Assembly: GCA_023055355.1 (NCBI GenBank)
Contig: JALJCS010000022.1
Span: 9,471,001 to 9,535,000 of the forward strand
Source: Agelaius tricolor
Taxonomy: Eukaryota; Chordata; Aves; Passeriformes; Icteridae
Direction of reading: 5' to 3'
DNA length: 64,000 nt
The notes under the pieces are model-generated. The model made no database searches and was not told the DNA's origin. It was given only the letters and a program-made list of their open reading frames with translations. The position numbers and the translations under genes are program-made. Of the stretch, positions 24,932 through 37,615 are shown piece by piece; positions within the stretch are counted from its first letter, which is position 1, and each line of letters starts with the position of its first letter.

Positions 24932-27900
24932 GAGAGAGGGATGGGCCAGAGCATCCACGTCCCAGTCTGTGCAGAGCACCAGAGCCTCTTCCCCCAGATG
25001 TGCAAACAGCAGCACATCTGGAGCAGCTGCTCTGCTTTCACGGGTCTTTTGCCACTATTTCTCCTCACTGCACCTGTTTTCTTCGCTGCTGTTAAGAGAG
25101 AAAAGGAGGTACCAAATTCCTCCTTGCAGAAACTGCACCGATGTGAGCCCACGTTAGAAATCTTCATTCTTCTCAAAGGCAAAATTATCACAGCAGCAAG
25201 AAAGGTTTGGTGCCGCATTAAGGCTTTGTGGAAGAGCCAGAATTCTCATCCTTTATTAATGAGGATTTTGTTTTGACAGATGTGCTTTGTATCCCAGTAG
25301 CTGTAAGTGGTTTCAGTGTTACAAGCACTTTCATGGGAAACACTGGTTACTCACAGCTGAGCACTGATTTTCAAAGGGCTGATGTGAGATCCACAATGTC
25401 TTAGTTAATGAGGAGGTTTTGCTATGAAGCCTGCTGCTGTTTGTGAATCCTTTCATTTGAGGATCACAGGGCATCAGACTGGGACATAACAAACTCACAT
25501 TTTTTCTAGCTGTGCCACCAGTTTCTTGGGTGACCTGGATGAGCTTCTTCACCTTCCTGTGACACAATTTGTCCTACAGCAAGATAAACAAACATTTTTT
25601 CTTTGAGAAGTTGCACAGCAAAGAATGTTCAGTGCCCTACAACAACAAAGCATTGTTATTTCAGTTATTAAGGTAAACTTTTTCAGTTATTTTCAGTTAT
25701 TAAGGTAAACTTTTCCTTTTCAAACCAGCTGTGGTTGATCCCTTGCTGTGAATGCCTTTGCCATTAATGCTGATGGGTATCAGCAGCAAACATTTAACAG
25801 GACTAAGTACCACAGCAGTCGTATCTTGTGAGGAATCTCCATTAATCAGAAGAAAAACTTCTTGGTATTTAAGGTACCACTGAGTTTGGACCAGTCAAGG
25901 CTTTCTTTATGTAAGTGAAAAGCAAAATGTTTGGGTAGCACTGTTTATCTATTCCTACTTCAGGACTGCTTATGAACAAACCCATCATTTCCCACCCCTC
26001 CAAATTCACCAGGATTTTGTGATATCTGCAACCCAGCAGTGCTGCCCATTGCTGAATCTTTGTGCATGAAAGTGGCTCACACAGTGACTCACTGAATTGA
26101 AGAAATATGGAAAAATCACAAATCAGATTGTTTTCAACCTAATCAAAAATGCAAGAACTCGTTTCGCCCCAAAACCCCTCTGAGGACTGAGGAGATCAAT
26201 ATGGAAATTGAAATTAAAAAGAAAAGGTTGCTGACTGAAAAATAATGCAGTTACAGTTCTCACTGAATTTTGTAATGAAGTGAGGAATGCACTTAATTAA
26301 ATGATCCCAGTGGTAACACCTGAAGTAATCAGGTTTCTATTTGATGCTCTTCTTATTACTCACTGCCACTTTCCTTGTGTAATTTCTAATCTTGCTACAG
26401 TAATTTTTAAATTACTACCCAACGATCAATGCATAAATAAGAATACGAAGAGGGTTAGAACAGTGCAAATATTCACAGTGTCAAATAGTCTTACCTGTTA
26501 CAAAAATACTTTCCTGGAAGTCCCATAACTAGTCCTTCAGAAGTTTTAAAACATGTTAAATAAAACAAAAACTGAAGAAAGGTGATATCTTTTAAAGGGG
26601 AAAAAGTACTAATTTTTTTGGTGTTTTGGTGGTGTTGTTTTGAGCTTGGTTTTTTTTTAATCTCTGTAAAGGAGCACTTATCCCTCAGTAAATTGTGGCA
26701 CAATGGATTAGTCATGTTTGTCTATATCCTGCAAAAAACAAGCCCCTGAGATGACTTGTGTTTAAATTACTTTACAAAGGACTATTATGTATTATGAGCT
26801 ACAAGATTACATTCCAAAACTGTCTTTTTTCCTTAAAAATCTGCAAGAAATAAAGACTGTTGGCCAGGTAACTCACCTGCATCCATCCAATTTGTTGACT
26901 TTTCCAGGCCAATCAGCATCTCTAATCCCTGGAAATTTAGGGGACTTTAAACCCTCTGGAAAACAACTTTGCCAAACAGAAAATCTTATGGATTTATGTC
27001 TAATTTCTACAGCTCACTTTGTGTGCTCAACAATTTTACATTTGTAGGGTGTACAAAAGGTTCTTATATTCAGGCCAAGAGGAGGATTAATTGATGAATT
27101 ACATTCTCTGTTTCTGGAAGGCTTCTCCTCCTTTCCTGCAGCAGGGAGGAAATTGCCGGACACAGGAGGACCAGGGCTCCCACCAGGCTGGAAACAGCCC
27201 TGCAAGGGCTGTCACATGTTTTACTTGGTTTAAAAAAGTTTTGTTATTAAAAATGCAAGTCAGAAGTTTTAAGTAGTGTGTATTAATATTTTAAAGCTAC
27301 ATTTATAAAAAGTTGGGAAGTTAGGTCTAGGAACTTGTGGTTTTATTTAAAGAATATTTTTGTTAATAGGTTAAACATTTTCCTTGTGTCAAAATCAAGA
27401 ATGCTTTGTAAATATCATTCCTCTGACTCTGAGTCCCCTTTGGTTTTAATATTGTATAACTCATGCTAAATATTTAATTTTTTGTTATGTTTTCTGCTCT
27501 GAAGTTTTCATGTCTGGGACCTGATTCAAATTGATCATTCTGTCTTCAAATCAGGGATATTTTATTTGAAATTCTGTGGAGAATAGTGAGCTTGAGAACA
27601 GTTTTATTATGGAAAACTCATCTACAATAATCCACTATAGCACTAAGAGCAAAATGCAGCAAAGAGAGACAAAGAGAAGGAACATGAAAATATAAGGATG
27701 CAGATGGAACAGAATTGATAAGCAGGGGGAGGATGCTTTGGGCTCACCATTTTATGTCTGTTGCCCTTGTCAGTCAAAAAGTGGCTGTTTAATTTGTATT
27801 AAAACTGAATATCAGCTCCTTATTGCACAACTTCCAGAACTGCTGGAAGAAACAGTTTGCAGGGGAATAGGAAATAAAAGGGAGGAAGCCTTTAAAGAAC

Positions 27901-29374
27901 AGCTGAACACTTGGCCTGTGGAAATTGTGTTCACCACAGACTATTGGCCCTGGCTGGCAGCAGCTGAGCTCTGAGCTGTGCTCATGGGGTTCGTGGGGAT
28001 CTTCATTGCTGTCTGTGCTCCTTCATCTCCAGTTTCTCCCCATTGCTGCCATAAGCAGCCACCTGCTTTCACCTGCTGAAGGTTTGAAGATGAGGACTTT
28101 GGTGACAGCAGATCCTGGGATTTTAATACTGATATTGAAACCTTGAAAACCAGTCTTTTTCTTTTTTTTTTTTTTTTCCCCAAAGAGAGTTCAAGAAATA
28201 TTCTTCTGCCAGCACCCATCAAAAGCACTGACAGTCTTAGCAAAGTGTTTCATCCAATTCTGAAAGCCTTAAGTATACTGAAACCACATGCTCATCAAGA
28301 TAGGCACTCATTGAATGGTAACCATTCAGAATTAAGGAATAAATAGTCCTTAAATAATGCAAATTTCAGAGTAGAAAGTTTTTTCAATTAATTAATTCTC
28401 AAAGGGAAGATGAATTTATGTCATGTCCCCAGTAAGAGAATATTCTTGTTCCCCTTTACAGGAGATATTGTGGAAATCCTTTTCTCAGGGATCTGGTGGC
28501 TTTTAGCATAACGAAGAACAGAAATATCATATGTAAACTTGCCAAGTCTGGTAAGGTTTGCAGACAAATGCAAACAAATGCTCAGCCCAAGTGTGCAGCA
28601 CAAAGAGCATTTCCTCTGGGTTGGAGGTACAGAAATCATCAGCTCAGAGGCAAAAATTCAGCTGTAGTTTGATGGAAATCAGCATTTTTGTCAGAATTGG
28701 AGATCTGGATTAGAGTGAAATTTGTTTTAGTGTTTTATAGGAAAAGAAACGGGGCGAGGTTAGATATGAGAGTATTTGGAAATATTCTCACAATTTATGT
28801 CCCATTAAGAATGCCAGTCATGAATATATTATATTAAACACATCCTGAGTGAACTGGCTTCCAAGTGAACACATTCCACCCTTCCTGCCCTCCCAGGAGT
28901 CCTGCTCTGGAGAGCAGAAAAAATGAAATACTGAAACCATCCCCAGGATTTGCAGCACAGGAATACAGCCACTCCTTCAGGGCTGAGCTTCAAGGCAACA
29001 ACCTGAAAATGCTCTGAAAGAGAGAGACAGAGGTGCATTTCCTTACCCAAGAAAATCTAACAAAGATTTTCAATTCCCCAGCCAAACTGCACTCTGGAAA
29101 AATCTAATTTCTTAAATTACCCCATACAGTGGTGCTTTTAAAGGTTATTTCCGTGTAAGTTTGTCATGACAAAGCTGTTATCAGATGTTTCCAAATATTA
29201 TTTGTGTGGATAAAACCACCACACAACATAACAAAAAACACAAAAAAACACCACATGTGCATTCCTGCACAAACTGACCTGTTGTAAGCTGAAGCTCACA
29301 GATGCATTTCTTACAGCTCTGCTTTATTGTGGGAATCAGAAAAACAGAAACTTCCACAGACACTGAAGAGTTTA
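24932..29374. other. Intergenic, nothing recognised apart from a small duplication
   Basis: Mostly unique AT-rich DNA. At about 25661-25712 the segment TCAGTTATTAAGGTAAAC occurs twice with a period of 32 bp. T runs occur near 26650 and 28155. No coding exon or RNA gene is supported. Confidence 0.5.
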
Positions 29375-29446
29375 ATTTGCAGCCTCAAAAGAAGCTTAGA
29401 TTGATGGATTTTTACATCAATCTAAGCTTCTTTTAAGGCTGCAAAT
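29375..29446. repeat. Near-perfect fold-back palindrome, 32-bp arms
   Basis: The left arm 29375-29406 and right arm 29415-29446 are reverse complements at 31 of 32 positions, with an 8-nt spacer. The single mismatch pairs 29386 with 29435. The arms include the HindIII palindrome AAGCTT. This is more perfect than most animal microRNA precursors and lacks transposon flanks. It best fits a template-switch-generated palindrome, though transcription of a hairpin RNA cannot be excluded. Confidence 0.97.
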
Positions 29447-29507
29447 ACCACATACAAACATTAAACAGAAAATAAAAATACCACATGCAAACATTAAACA
29501 GAAAATC
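29446..29507. repeat. 33-bp tandem duplication abutting the palindrome
   Basis: A unit starting TACCACATACAAAC (29446-29478) is repeated as TACCACATGCAAAC from 29479, with one internal substitution and end decay. It begins at the last base of the fold-back, so both may come from one replication event. Confidence 0.9.
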
Positions 29508-32500
29508 ATAAATTTCTATTTCTGTAGTTAAGAATGTTTCTTACCTACCTTAAGTAAGTTAAAAGTTGTATTAATAAGATAGTAAAGAGTTTATAATGTA
29601 GGGGTGTGGTTGTATAGAGTAAGCTGAGAGTTTAGAAGTTATAATAGAAACAGATATGTGTAACTGAAACCCATTAAACAAAAATATCTGCACTACAACA
29701 AAATGAAGTAAAAGTGATAAGTTAAAAAACAAAACAAACCTTGTAACATCTGTATATTGAGTTGGAATGTTATATATTACCTTACAACAAAAAAACTTGT
29801 AACTACTCTAAAACTATAGCCAGCTACTTAATCTATAAATCTCATAACCTCTAAAAGGAATGTTCATCAAAGTAATAAATAATTCTTAAAAATAAATTTA
29901 TTTTTAATTCTTAAAAATAAATTCCTAAAAATAATCCCATCCCTTCATTATCAACAACAAAAATACCTTATGACTCCACAAAGAGTGAAGTTATAAAAGG
30001 ACAAATTCTTTATTGTTTCTGAATGCTTTCAACACTTGCTGATTTCAGGCAAGGTTAATGAAAGAGCTTTGGAGGAGCACTGTAGAAGTCCTGGGTTTCA
30101 GGGGTGTTTTTGTTTCCTGCATTTCATCATAATTCCCACTTGAACTCACTCCTCTCAGGCATGAGATGTCTTTCACTGAGCAAGTTCCTAAAAAGCCTTT
30201 CTAGGCCAACTCCTGAAGGCCTCTTTGGGTTTTGGGGGGATTTGTACCTGTGTCTGTAAGTGGTTTTGGTGATTTTTTGGTTTTAATTGCCTTTGGTTTT
30301 CTTGTGCTAAAGAGAGAAAAGTCAGAACTGGAAGGGTAAGTAAAAATACATAAAATTGAGTGTTGCAACATTGCCACAGTGTGAAGGGCCTTAAAGTCAA
30401 TTTATCACCACTGAGGCCTATCAAAATCTCTCTTTCACATATGAGGATGAACTAAACCAGCAGATATTATGATTTTTCTGGCACTCACTGCATGCTGGAA
30501 GAACAATTTCATGTTTTAAGGAATCATCCTTAAAAAAGAGGATGTGAACATTGCAGAAAATCACCAGTAAAGCAAAGCCATAACCTCTCTCTCCACCACT
30601 TTCACTGAAGGGAAAAAACAGATGGATACTGCTAATGCCACAGAACATAAACCAACATTTACAGCTCAGACAGGGCTGTAAAGAAATACATTTTATTCAT
30701 GGTTGGTGAGGCAGGGTTCTGATCTTTACCAGAAGATCTTTTTTTTTTTTTAATGGACTCATCTGAGGATGATTTTCATATATATGGATAAATTGTATTT
30801 GTCTCTTAATAGATTCAGTATTTCAGCCAAGTCATTTCCTACCCTGCAGACACTTCTGAGGACAGGACACTTAATATGTCAAAAGTGATGGGCCTTATGA
30901 GGATTTTTACCTCTCCATTGCCTTTATCAGTGATCATAAAACTTGCTTTTTCAGCACTATTTCAAAGTCAGATCAAATATTTATTGTACTTATGGGAAAT
31001 ATTTACATAAGCTCTTTAAAACCTGAAATCTGATAGAGCATTGAGACTCATTTGATTCCTTTCTGTAACTCAGTGGCTCCTGAGCAAGTTTAAAGTGTGA
31101 AAAGCAGCACTGGCAGGAATCTGCCTTGAAGAAGCAGCTCCTGTGTTCTACCTTCAGTGCACTGATTTTTTCCTCTTTCCTGTGGTTCCCAAACTTTAAT
31201 TGCTGTCAACAACAGCCACAACCTTTGAATCATCATCAGTGAACCAGCTCCTGAAGCTGATTTTTAAACTACTTTTATTTAATGTCTTGACTCCAGCAGC
31301 TGTGTGGAATTGCTCCCGGACACAAATCTGTGTATTTTTTTTCTGCTGCCACCACACAGATTGCACTAGATGATAATTTTGTTCTGCCAGACTGCTGCAT
31401 GATATTCTGTTTCTTAAAGACCCTTGGTGATCACTCCTGCTTTTATTTAAGCTGGAAGAGTGGAAAATCCCAAATCAAGTTGTCAGGGAATTGTGTTCCA
31501 AAAACTGCATCTTTTCTTCCTGCCTGTGATCAATTTATAATTACTCCAGAGGAAAAAGAAATCATGCACAGCTAGAGGGAAGTCACAGGTCATCACTGTG
31601 CTGAGAAGAAAAGCAAGATTTGTGCATCATAATTATGGAATTTTCCTGGAACTTCTACTTTTTGCTCCTGTTCACCTGCTAGATTTAGGCCCTCCACCTA
31701 ATATATGCAAGTATTTTAAAGATATAAGAGCATTTTCCAGGATGCTTTACAAAAAAGAGCAATAAATTCCACCAAAAAGCTCAAATCCCACAGCAAAAAC
31801 ATTGCATAACACTCTGAAAATATATTTTATTAGGGAAAAAGAGTGATTATAAAGCTTCTTTAAATGCTGAATATGTGATGCCTTCTCAGAAACCTTCTCA
31901 GCTACCTGCTGCCTCTCAGAGGGACTGTAGGAATGCATCCATCACCTGGGCAGCCACAGGGACACTGAGAGCCCAGGAGCTCTGAGGAACAGCAAATGTG
32001 GTCAGCAGAACCTTGCTTCAGTGTCACTGTCACCCTGCTAATGCTCCTTGTGTTTATAGAGGGCTTTTGTCTGTCACAGGTCATCCAAGCATTTTATTTG
32101 ATGCTTTATATTGTTTTATCAAGCCAGGGTTTAATTATCTTCAGTGTCCCTTGAGCTTATCAGAGACTCAAAGTTTCACTGCCTCATAAACCAAAGAGCA
32201 CAGAATTCCCTCCTTTTTTTGTGGAGGAGAGGCACTGGTGAAGGAATTGTTGTGCTTCAAGTGGCTGATGGGCCAGGCTGGTTTTTTACTGCCCACATGC
32301 AGATTGTACTGCTACATACTGAATTCTACACTTTTATTTTCCATCTGTGCCTTCCATCCTGAGCCTTGAAGCAGGGCCACACTTTGAGTCCCAAACTCCA
32401 TTGGACATTGGATACAAACAAGTCCTAATATGGATTTTCCCAAAGAATGTGAAAACCATTTAATGAAAGTGTTATACATCATGAAATAATTAAGGTTTAT

Positions 32501-32529
32501 GCTCTCATAAGAATTATTTCTGGGCTGCA
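29508..32529. other. Intergenic, AT-rich; possible old LTR remnant at left
   Basis: Positions about 29510-29930 are A/T-rich with degenerate AATAAA-containing repeats (for example TTCTTAAAAATAAATTT) and resemble a decayed LTR. I found no termini or target duplication. The remainder to 32.53 kb shows nothing recognisable. Confidence 0.35.
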
Positions 32530-32830
32530 TCCAACCTTAAATATTAATGTGTAGGTTATATAACATGCAGCAATTAATAACACTTTACTGGATATACATG
32601 GTTACCATGGTTTCTGGACATTTGAATTTTTTAATTTAGTTTATAAAACCCTGCACAACCCCAAACATTAATAACATGGATTAAAACTTTTTCCATCCGT
32701 TTAATATGCAATATACATGAGCACACTTCTCTTTCTCAATATGCACTTTATCAAACTCAGTAAATTACTGTGCTCACATTTTCATTAGCTGTAGTCATGG
32801 AGTTGCTGATGGCTCTTAAAATCAGTTTTT
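32530..32830. promoter_or_regulatory. Candidate conserved noncoding element
   Basis: A repeat-free block containing GCAATTAATAACAC, the palindrome-like ATGGTTACCATGG (about 32599), ATATGCAATATACATG and CATTAGCTGTAG. There is no coding potential. The call is an inference from texture and motif density only. Confidence 0.25.
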
Positions 32831-35800
32831 ACTTCATTTTCCATTACTTTTTCAGGAAGTCTGTCTTCTTAGAGACCTTTTCCTCTTTAAAAATTTATGT
32901 CCTGGAACCTCATGTTGTCAGGAGCACTGATTGATTCATCAGTGTTGAGTATCCTGCATTGTTTCACACAGATTTCAAATCCCAATTTCACACCACTGTT
33001 GCTCTCATCCTGTATTTTACAGCGTAATGCACTGATGCTGATAAATTACTTAATAGCTACAAAAAAAATTTAATAGCTACAAAAAAAAAAAAAAAGAAAA
33101 AAACAAAGTCCTTGCTTGGTACCTAATAAAATAATAACCAAATGCTCTCTCAGGTTGCTAGGATGCTTCCAAAGCTCTGAAATACTTCAAAAATTCTCCC
33201 CTTTAACCCATTTGTTTGATCACAGTTCCTGGCACCCCTCTGTGCTTTCCTAAAGCAAGAGCCAGAGTCTGAACTCCAGGAATACTCACCACTAAAAAAC
33301 CTCAGGGTTCTGCTAGTGGAAATTCTGATTTCTCCTCTTAGGAAAATCCCCAATTTTTGAGGTCCAGATCAATCAAATTGGTCCTGGATGCTGGCATCTG
33401 GAATTGGCATTCTTGTTCCCTCTTTGTGTCCATGAGGGATCACACCTCTTCCAGATCTCTATTCTTTTCTCTGCACTATTTCTCCAGAGATTTTTCACTC
33501 AGTTGTGAATCTCTCACTCCAGAGATTTTTCACTCCCTGTATTTCAGGGAGGTGGTTAAATGTTCATGTGCAGGAATATTCAAAGAAAGGACCAAAAAAA
33601 AAAAAAATGTGAGGGCCAGGGTTCCTCAGTGATTTTGTTACAGCAGTCATGGATGAAATTAGAAAGAAATGGCCCAAAACCAGCTCTATTATTCAATTCC
33701 CATACTTTAATACGTGAATTAAATAATTGTACACTTCATCATCTTTTTGGACCCTTAGAAAAAGAGAAATATATAAGGGGAAGGAAAATATTTTCAGACA
33801 AAAACCACAACAGCATCTGAGAAATTTTTTCTTTGGTGAAACTTGGTCAAAACAAAATGAGACTGCAGGCAGTCATTAGGGTCTTTTCACAGTTCACTCC
33901 ACAACCTTTGAGAATTTAAATTTGCATCTCCAGCAGGTTCAGTGGAACTGGATTAGACCATGCTCACTTGGAAGGAAGTTTCTGGATAATTTTAAACTTT
34001 GAAGTTGAAAGCATTTGGAAAGGGAGACAAGTGTTTGAGTCTTTGATTAAAGCCATCTGGTTTTGCATCAAGCTGATAGAGTTCTAGAAGCTAAATATTC
34101 CACACTCTGAAATTCATATATTGGTTTTGTTTTTGTGTTAAATTTAGCAGAACTCTGACACACCAGAAATAGAATCTCCTTCATCAATACTTTTTATTTA
34201 ATCTTCTTCTGAAAATACAACATGAAATAAAAAGATCTCTACTGGGATTATGAAGTTAGACTGTGATTAAACGAATCTTGACTTGAGATATATTCCCTTT
34301 GAAAAAGAAAAGGAAAAAACCCAAAGTGTGAGGCAAAACTCAACTGTGCAAATCTCTTGCTCTATGCAAAACCTCTGATAAGAGAGGTTGGCATCAGTTT
34401 TTAGTCAGCCCCTCTTCAAGCAGGGAGACTTCACCAGCAAAAAACTCAAGGAGCTTCAAATGCAGAGAGCAGAAATGACACCAGCAAGGCAAGAGCAGAG
34501 GGATTTGGAATGCAAACAGAGCCCTGCCCCATGTGGGGGCTGTTACACACCCCCAGTCAAACTGGGGTTGGGATAAAGGAATGCAAAGTGGATCCAAAGT
34601 TCACCAGTGGATCCCAGGAGCTCCTGCAGCTCTAACTTAAGGCCATGGAAATCAAAGAGGTCCCAGAAGCTTTCACAGGAATATTCCTGCAATAATTACT
34701 CTGTAAAGGAGAAGCCTAAAAGGGAGACTGCACACATCTCTACTTCAGTACCACTGTCTCTTGTTCAAACTCACAGAAAAATCATTTACAGTCATGAGCC
34801 AAAAGCTGTGTAGAATTGTACTTCTCATCATTTATTTAATCATTAATTTATTAAAATGGTTTTTATGATCACCCAGAACTTTATTCTTCATATATCCTTA
34901 GTGAAGACTATTGGAGCTGTCTGGAATGAGGTCTCTCCCACTGGGCATCACATCTTGGGTACTTGAGAGGTTTTAGTGGGTTTAATGGCATTACTGACTA
35001 TGCAGTTAAACAGCTGAAAGCTTGGATTTGCTTTTTCTACAGCAGCCAAAAGTCTATTATTATATTTACAGAAGAGTGAGAGAACAAAGTGCCTTGATGT
35101 ATTTTGCATTCTTGCTTGGCAGTGGTTTAAATTAACAATAAGATGTGAAAGACGACATCCAGTTAAGCACCTCAAAATAAGAATTTAACATCTCTGAACA
35201 TCTTTAGTTCACATCCATTTGCTGTGCATCAGTTTGAGTACTCAGTGTTGGTGAGTAGCTGTGGATCAGAAGTGGGATCAGTTCATCCAGTGCACGTTCC
35301 TATTCCTTTCAGCTCTTCCAATGATCCTTATCATTGTTCACAAACCTTTTCCTCATCTCCTCCCTACCCCCCTCATGAATCTTCAGTCTGTATTGACATG
35401 GCTCATGCACTCTGATTTTCACCCTATCTGACCCTGAAAACCACTCAGATTCTTTTTTTTTTCCAAGCAATTGGTGACACAGCCTTCATTTCCTCCTTTG
35501 CTTCCCTTTTTCTGGTATCTGTCCTTATCTTCAACTGCCTTGAAGTATCTATTTCCTTCAGGCATTTCACTCATTGCTTGCTTTTCTGATGTCAAGAAAA
35601 TGGATAGAAAACTGTCAAGAAAAGCTTCTGTTTCTATTGTACAATAAAAGTTGCAAAAGACCCTTCTCACAAATCCCACAAAGCAAGAAAATAAGCAAAA
35701 ACATGAGCAGAAGAATGTTGCCCAAGGACACAGAGTAAAAACACACCATTAGCAAAAATAACTAAAATTAATGAAGCTGGTAGCTGCTCGGGCTCTTAGA

Positions 35801-36367
35801 AAATTGATCGCCAGAGGTGCAGATCATGTAGTCCTCAAATAATGACAAAGAAAAGGGAACAAAAACTCCAAGGGAACTTCTCCAAGCAGGTATTTTCCAG
35901 TTTTAAAAGTAGAGAGAAATCTTTTGGGATAAGACAGTTTCAAGAAAAAAGTTCCAATGGCAGGGTGACCTGGAAGTGGCAGTGAGTGATGTTCTGTGCT
36001 TCAGGAGCAGAATTCTTTAGAATGGAAAAAGGCATCAGCTGCAGGTTGTTTCTTGAGTTCACACTTGTACAAATTCAATTGTGATTAGAATGAAAAGAGG
36101 GGAAAAGAGGATCAGCATTATTGCATCTTCTGTGACAAAAGTGACACTGCAGCAATGTAAGAGTGGGTAGCTGGCATTACATTCTTGCCAACTCTGGCCA
36201 TCTAGTGGCATCTTTTTCTCCACAAAATATAACAAATAAACAATTACAATTATTATTCCAAAGAGAAACAAACACCCCAACAGCCCATGTATGTTAAGTA
36301 ATGAGTTTGCAAGTACATAATTCTTGTCATCTTAATAATGCTGTGGCACAGAAAATTGGTTTAGAAG
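32831..36367. other. Intergenic, nothing recognised apart from small repeats
   Basis: Contains an A-rich duplication TTAATAGCTAC plus A run (about 33050-33110) and a 35-bp period duplication of CCAGAGATTTTTCACTC at about 33484 and 33519. No coding exon or RNA gene is supported up to the CR1 fragment upstream of WDR11. Confidence 0.5.
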
Positions 36368-36480
36368 CTTCACAGAATTACACAATCGGGTTGGAAAAGA
36401 CCTTTGGGATTATTGAGTCCAACCTCAATGCTCTGCAGCCTGGTGTGCTCCAGTGCAAATGTCTAGTGCTCCTGCACAGG
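36368..36480 (-). mobile_element. CR1 LINE 3' fragment, reverse orientation
   Basis: CACAGAATTACACAATCGGG followed by TTGGAAAAGACC and GAGTCCAACC is the reverse complement of the conserved 3' end of avian CR1 elements. The recognisable match covers about 36370-36430. Similarity fades to the right, so the true 5' end is uncertain and may reach about 36.6 kb. It carries no reverse transcriptase domain. Confidence 0.8.
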
Positions 36481-36899
36481 GATGTGTCATCCCAGGTGAC
36501 TTTACCTGGCTTGAGTGACACCTTGGGGACAGCTGGAGGTTGGATTGGTGCCTTGTGGTGCAATGTGTGCCGCTGTGACAGACAGAGGTCTGTCACTGTG
36601 TTTTGTCCCTGAAGAGGTACTTTGGAGCTTTTCACTAAAGTGAAAAAAAAAAATGTTCTGGCAGTCCTGCAGCATCCAAGCAGCTGGAGATGGGACAGGA
36701 AGCCCTTTTCCCAGTGAGGTGGCCCAGGCTGCAGCCTGAAAAGGAGCACGAGCATCCCTGGAGATGGAGGCTCTGGCATCTCTCAGCTCCTTCCCCTCCC
36801 AGCCATGGATGCACAACCAACACTGTGTCCCCGGCCACGGGTGGCACATCTGGGGAACCCTTCCGTGACAGCTCCTGGCTTCTTCAGTGCAAGCCACGA

Positions 36900-37145
36900 A
36901 GATGCTGAGATGGTCCAGCCACAAAGATGATGAGGGGTCTGGAGCATCTCTCTGTTGGGGAGAGACTGAGGGAGTGTTTGGGCTACAGAAGAATGAGAGT
37001 GGATCTCAGCAACGCATTTAAATATCTCTAAGGGGTGCCAGAGGATGGTGCCAGACTCTTCAGTGGTAGCGACAGGATGAGGAGCGACGGCCAAAAACTA
37101 AAACGCAAGAAGTTCCAGCTCAGCATGAGGAGGAATTCTTCATAT
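36900..37145 (+). mobile_element. CR1 LINE fragment next to the WDR11 CpG island
   Basis: A run through CTGTTGGGGAGAGACTGAGG, GATCTCAGCAACGCATTTAA, CCAGACTCTTCAGTGG and AGAAGTTCCAGCTCAGCATG matches the 3'-proximal region of avian CR1 in the + orientation. It ends at about 37145, exactly where GC-rich promoter DNA begins. It is 5'-truncated and lacks the CR1 terminus. Confidence 0.85.
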
Positions 37146-37310
37146 TGAAGGCGGGACAGCAGCACAGGGAGGGCGGAGATCTCTCTTCCCTGAGGGCACT
37201 CCAGCCCACCTGGCCGCGTTCCCGCGCCACCTGCCCGGGTGCCGCTGCCGTGGATGATCTCCAGAGGTCCCTGCGACCCGAACCGCTCTGAGACCCGGGC
37301 CAGGCCACGG

Positions 37311-37340
37311 CAGGGCAGGGCAGGGCAGGGCAGGGCAGGG
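37311..37340 (+). repeat. (CAGGG)6 G-rich tandem repeat in the 5' leader/promoter
   Basis: Six tandem CAGGG units lie about 190 bp upstream of the WDR11 start codon on the coding strand. Regular GGG runs with 2-nt loops are compatible with a G-quadruplex. Confidence 0.95.
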
Positions 37341-37529
37341 TGGCGGAACTGCCGTTCCCGGGCCGCGGGGCCCCGGCGGAGCGGGCGGCGGCGGCGGCGC
37401 CGAGGCGGCGCTTCCTGCGGGGCGGTGCCGGCAGGGCCGCGGGCTCGGCACCGGCGGCCGCGGCTGGGGCGGCCCCGCCGGGCTCCGCTGCGGGCTCCGC
37501 TCCCCGCTCCGCTCCCCGCCGGCCTCGCC

Positions 37530-37615
37530 ATGCAGCGCTTCACCGTCAACATCAAACTGCCGGCGCGGACCCTGACGGGCGCCCTGAGCGCGCCCAACCG
37601 GGGCGCGGCGGACTG
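37530..37615 (+). CDS. WDR11: WDR11 exon 1 (coding part), residues 1-28
   Basis: The start codon at 37530 has a favourable G at -3. It is chosen because the following residues align with the WDR11 family start. The exon ends in phase 2 at GACTG before donor GTGAGG. The frame is open upstream to an in-frame ATG at 37239, but that extension is GC-rich and does not look like WDR11. Confidence 0.93.

Noticed and set aside
29375..29446. Palindrome as a microRNA gene
   Set aside because: Pairing is too perfect and has no typical bulge pattern, and no neighbouring expression evidence is available. A mutational origin is more likely.
1..36300. Exons of a neighbouring protein gene such as PLPP4 or FGFR2
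   Set aside because: I looked for conserved peptide segments with splice signals in the translated frames and found none.
36378..36924. Minus-strand open frames of 133-140 codons
   Set aside because: They run through CR1-related and flanking repeat DNA, with no conserved domain.
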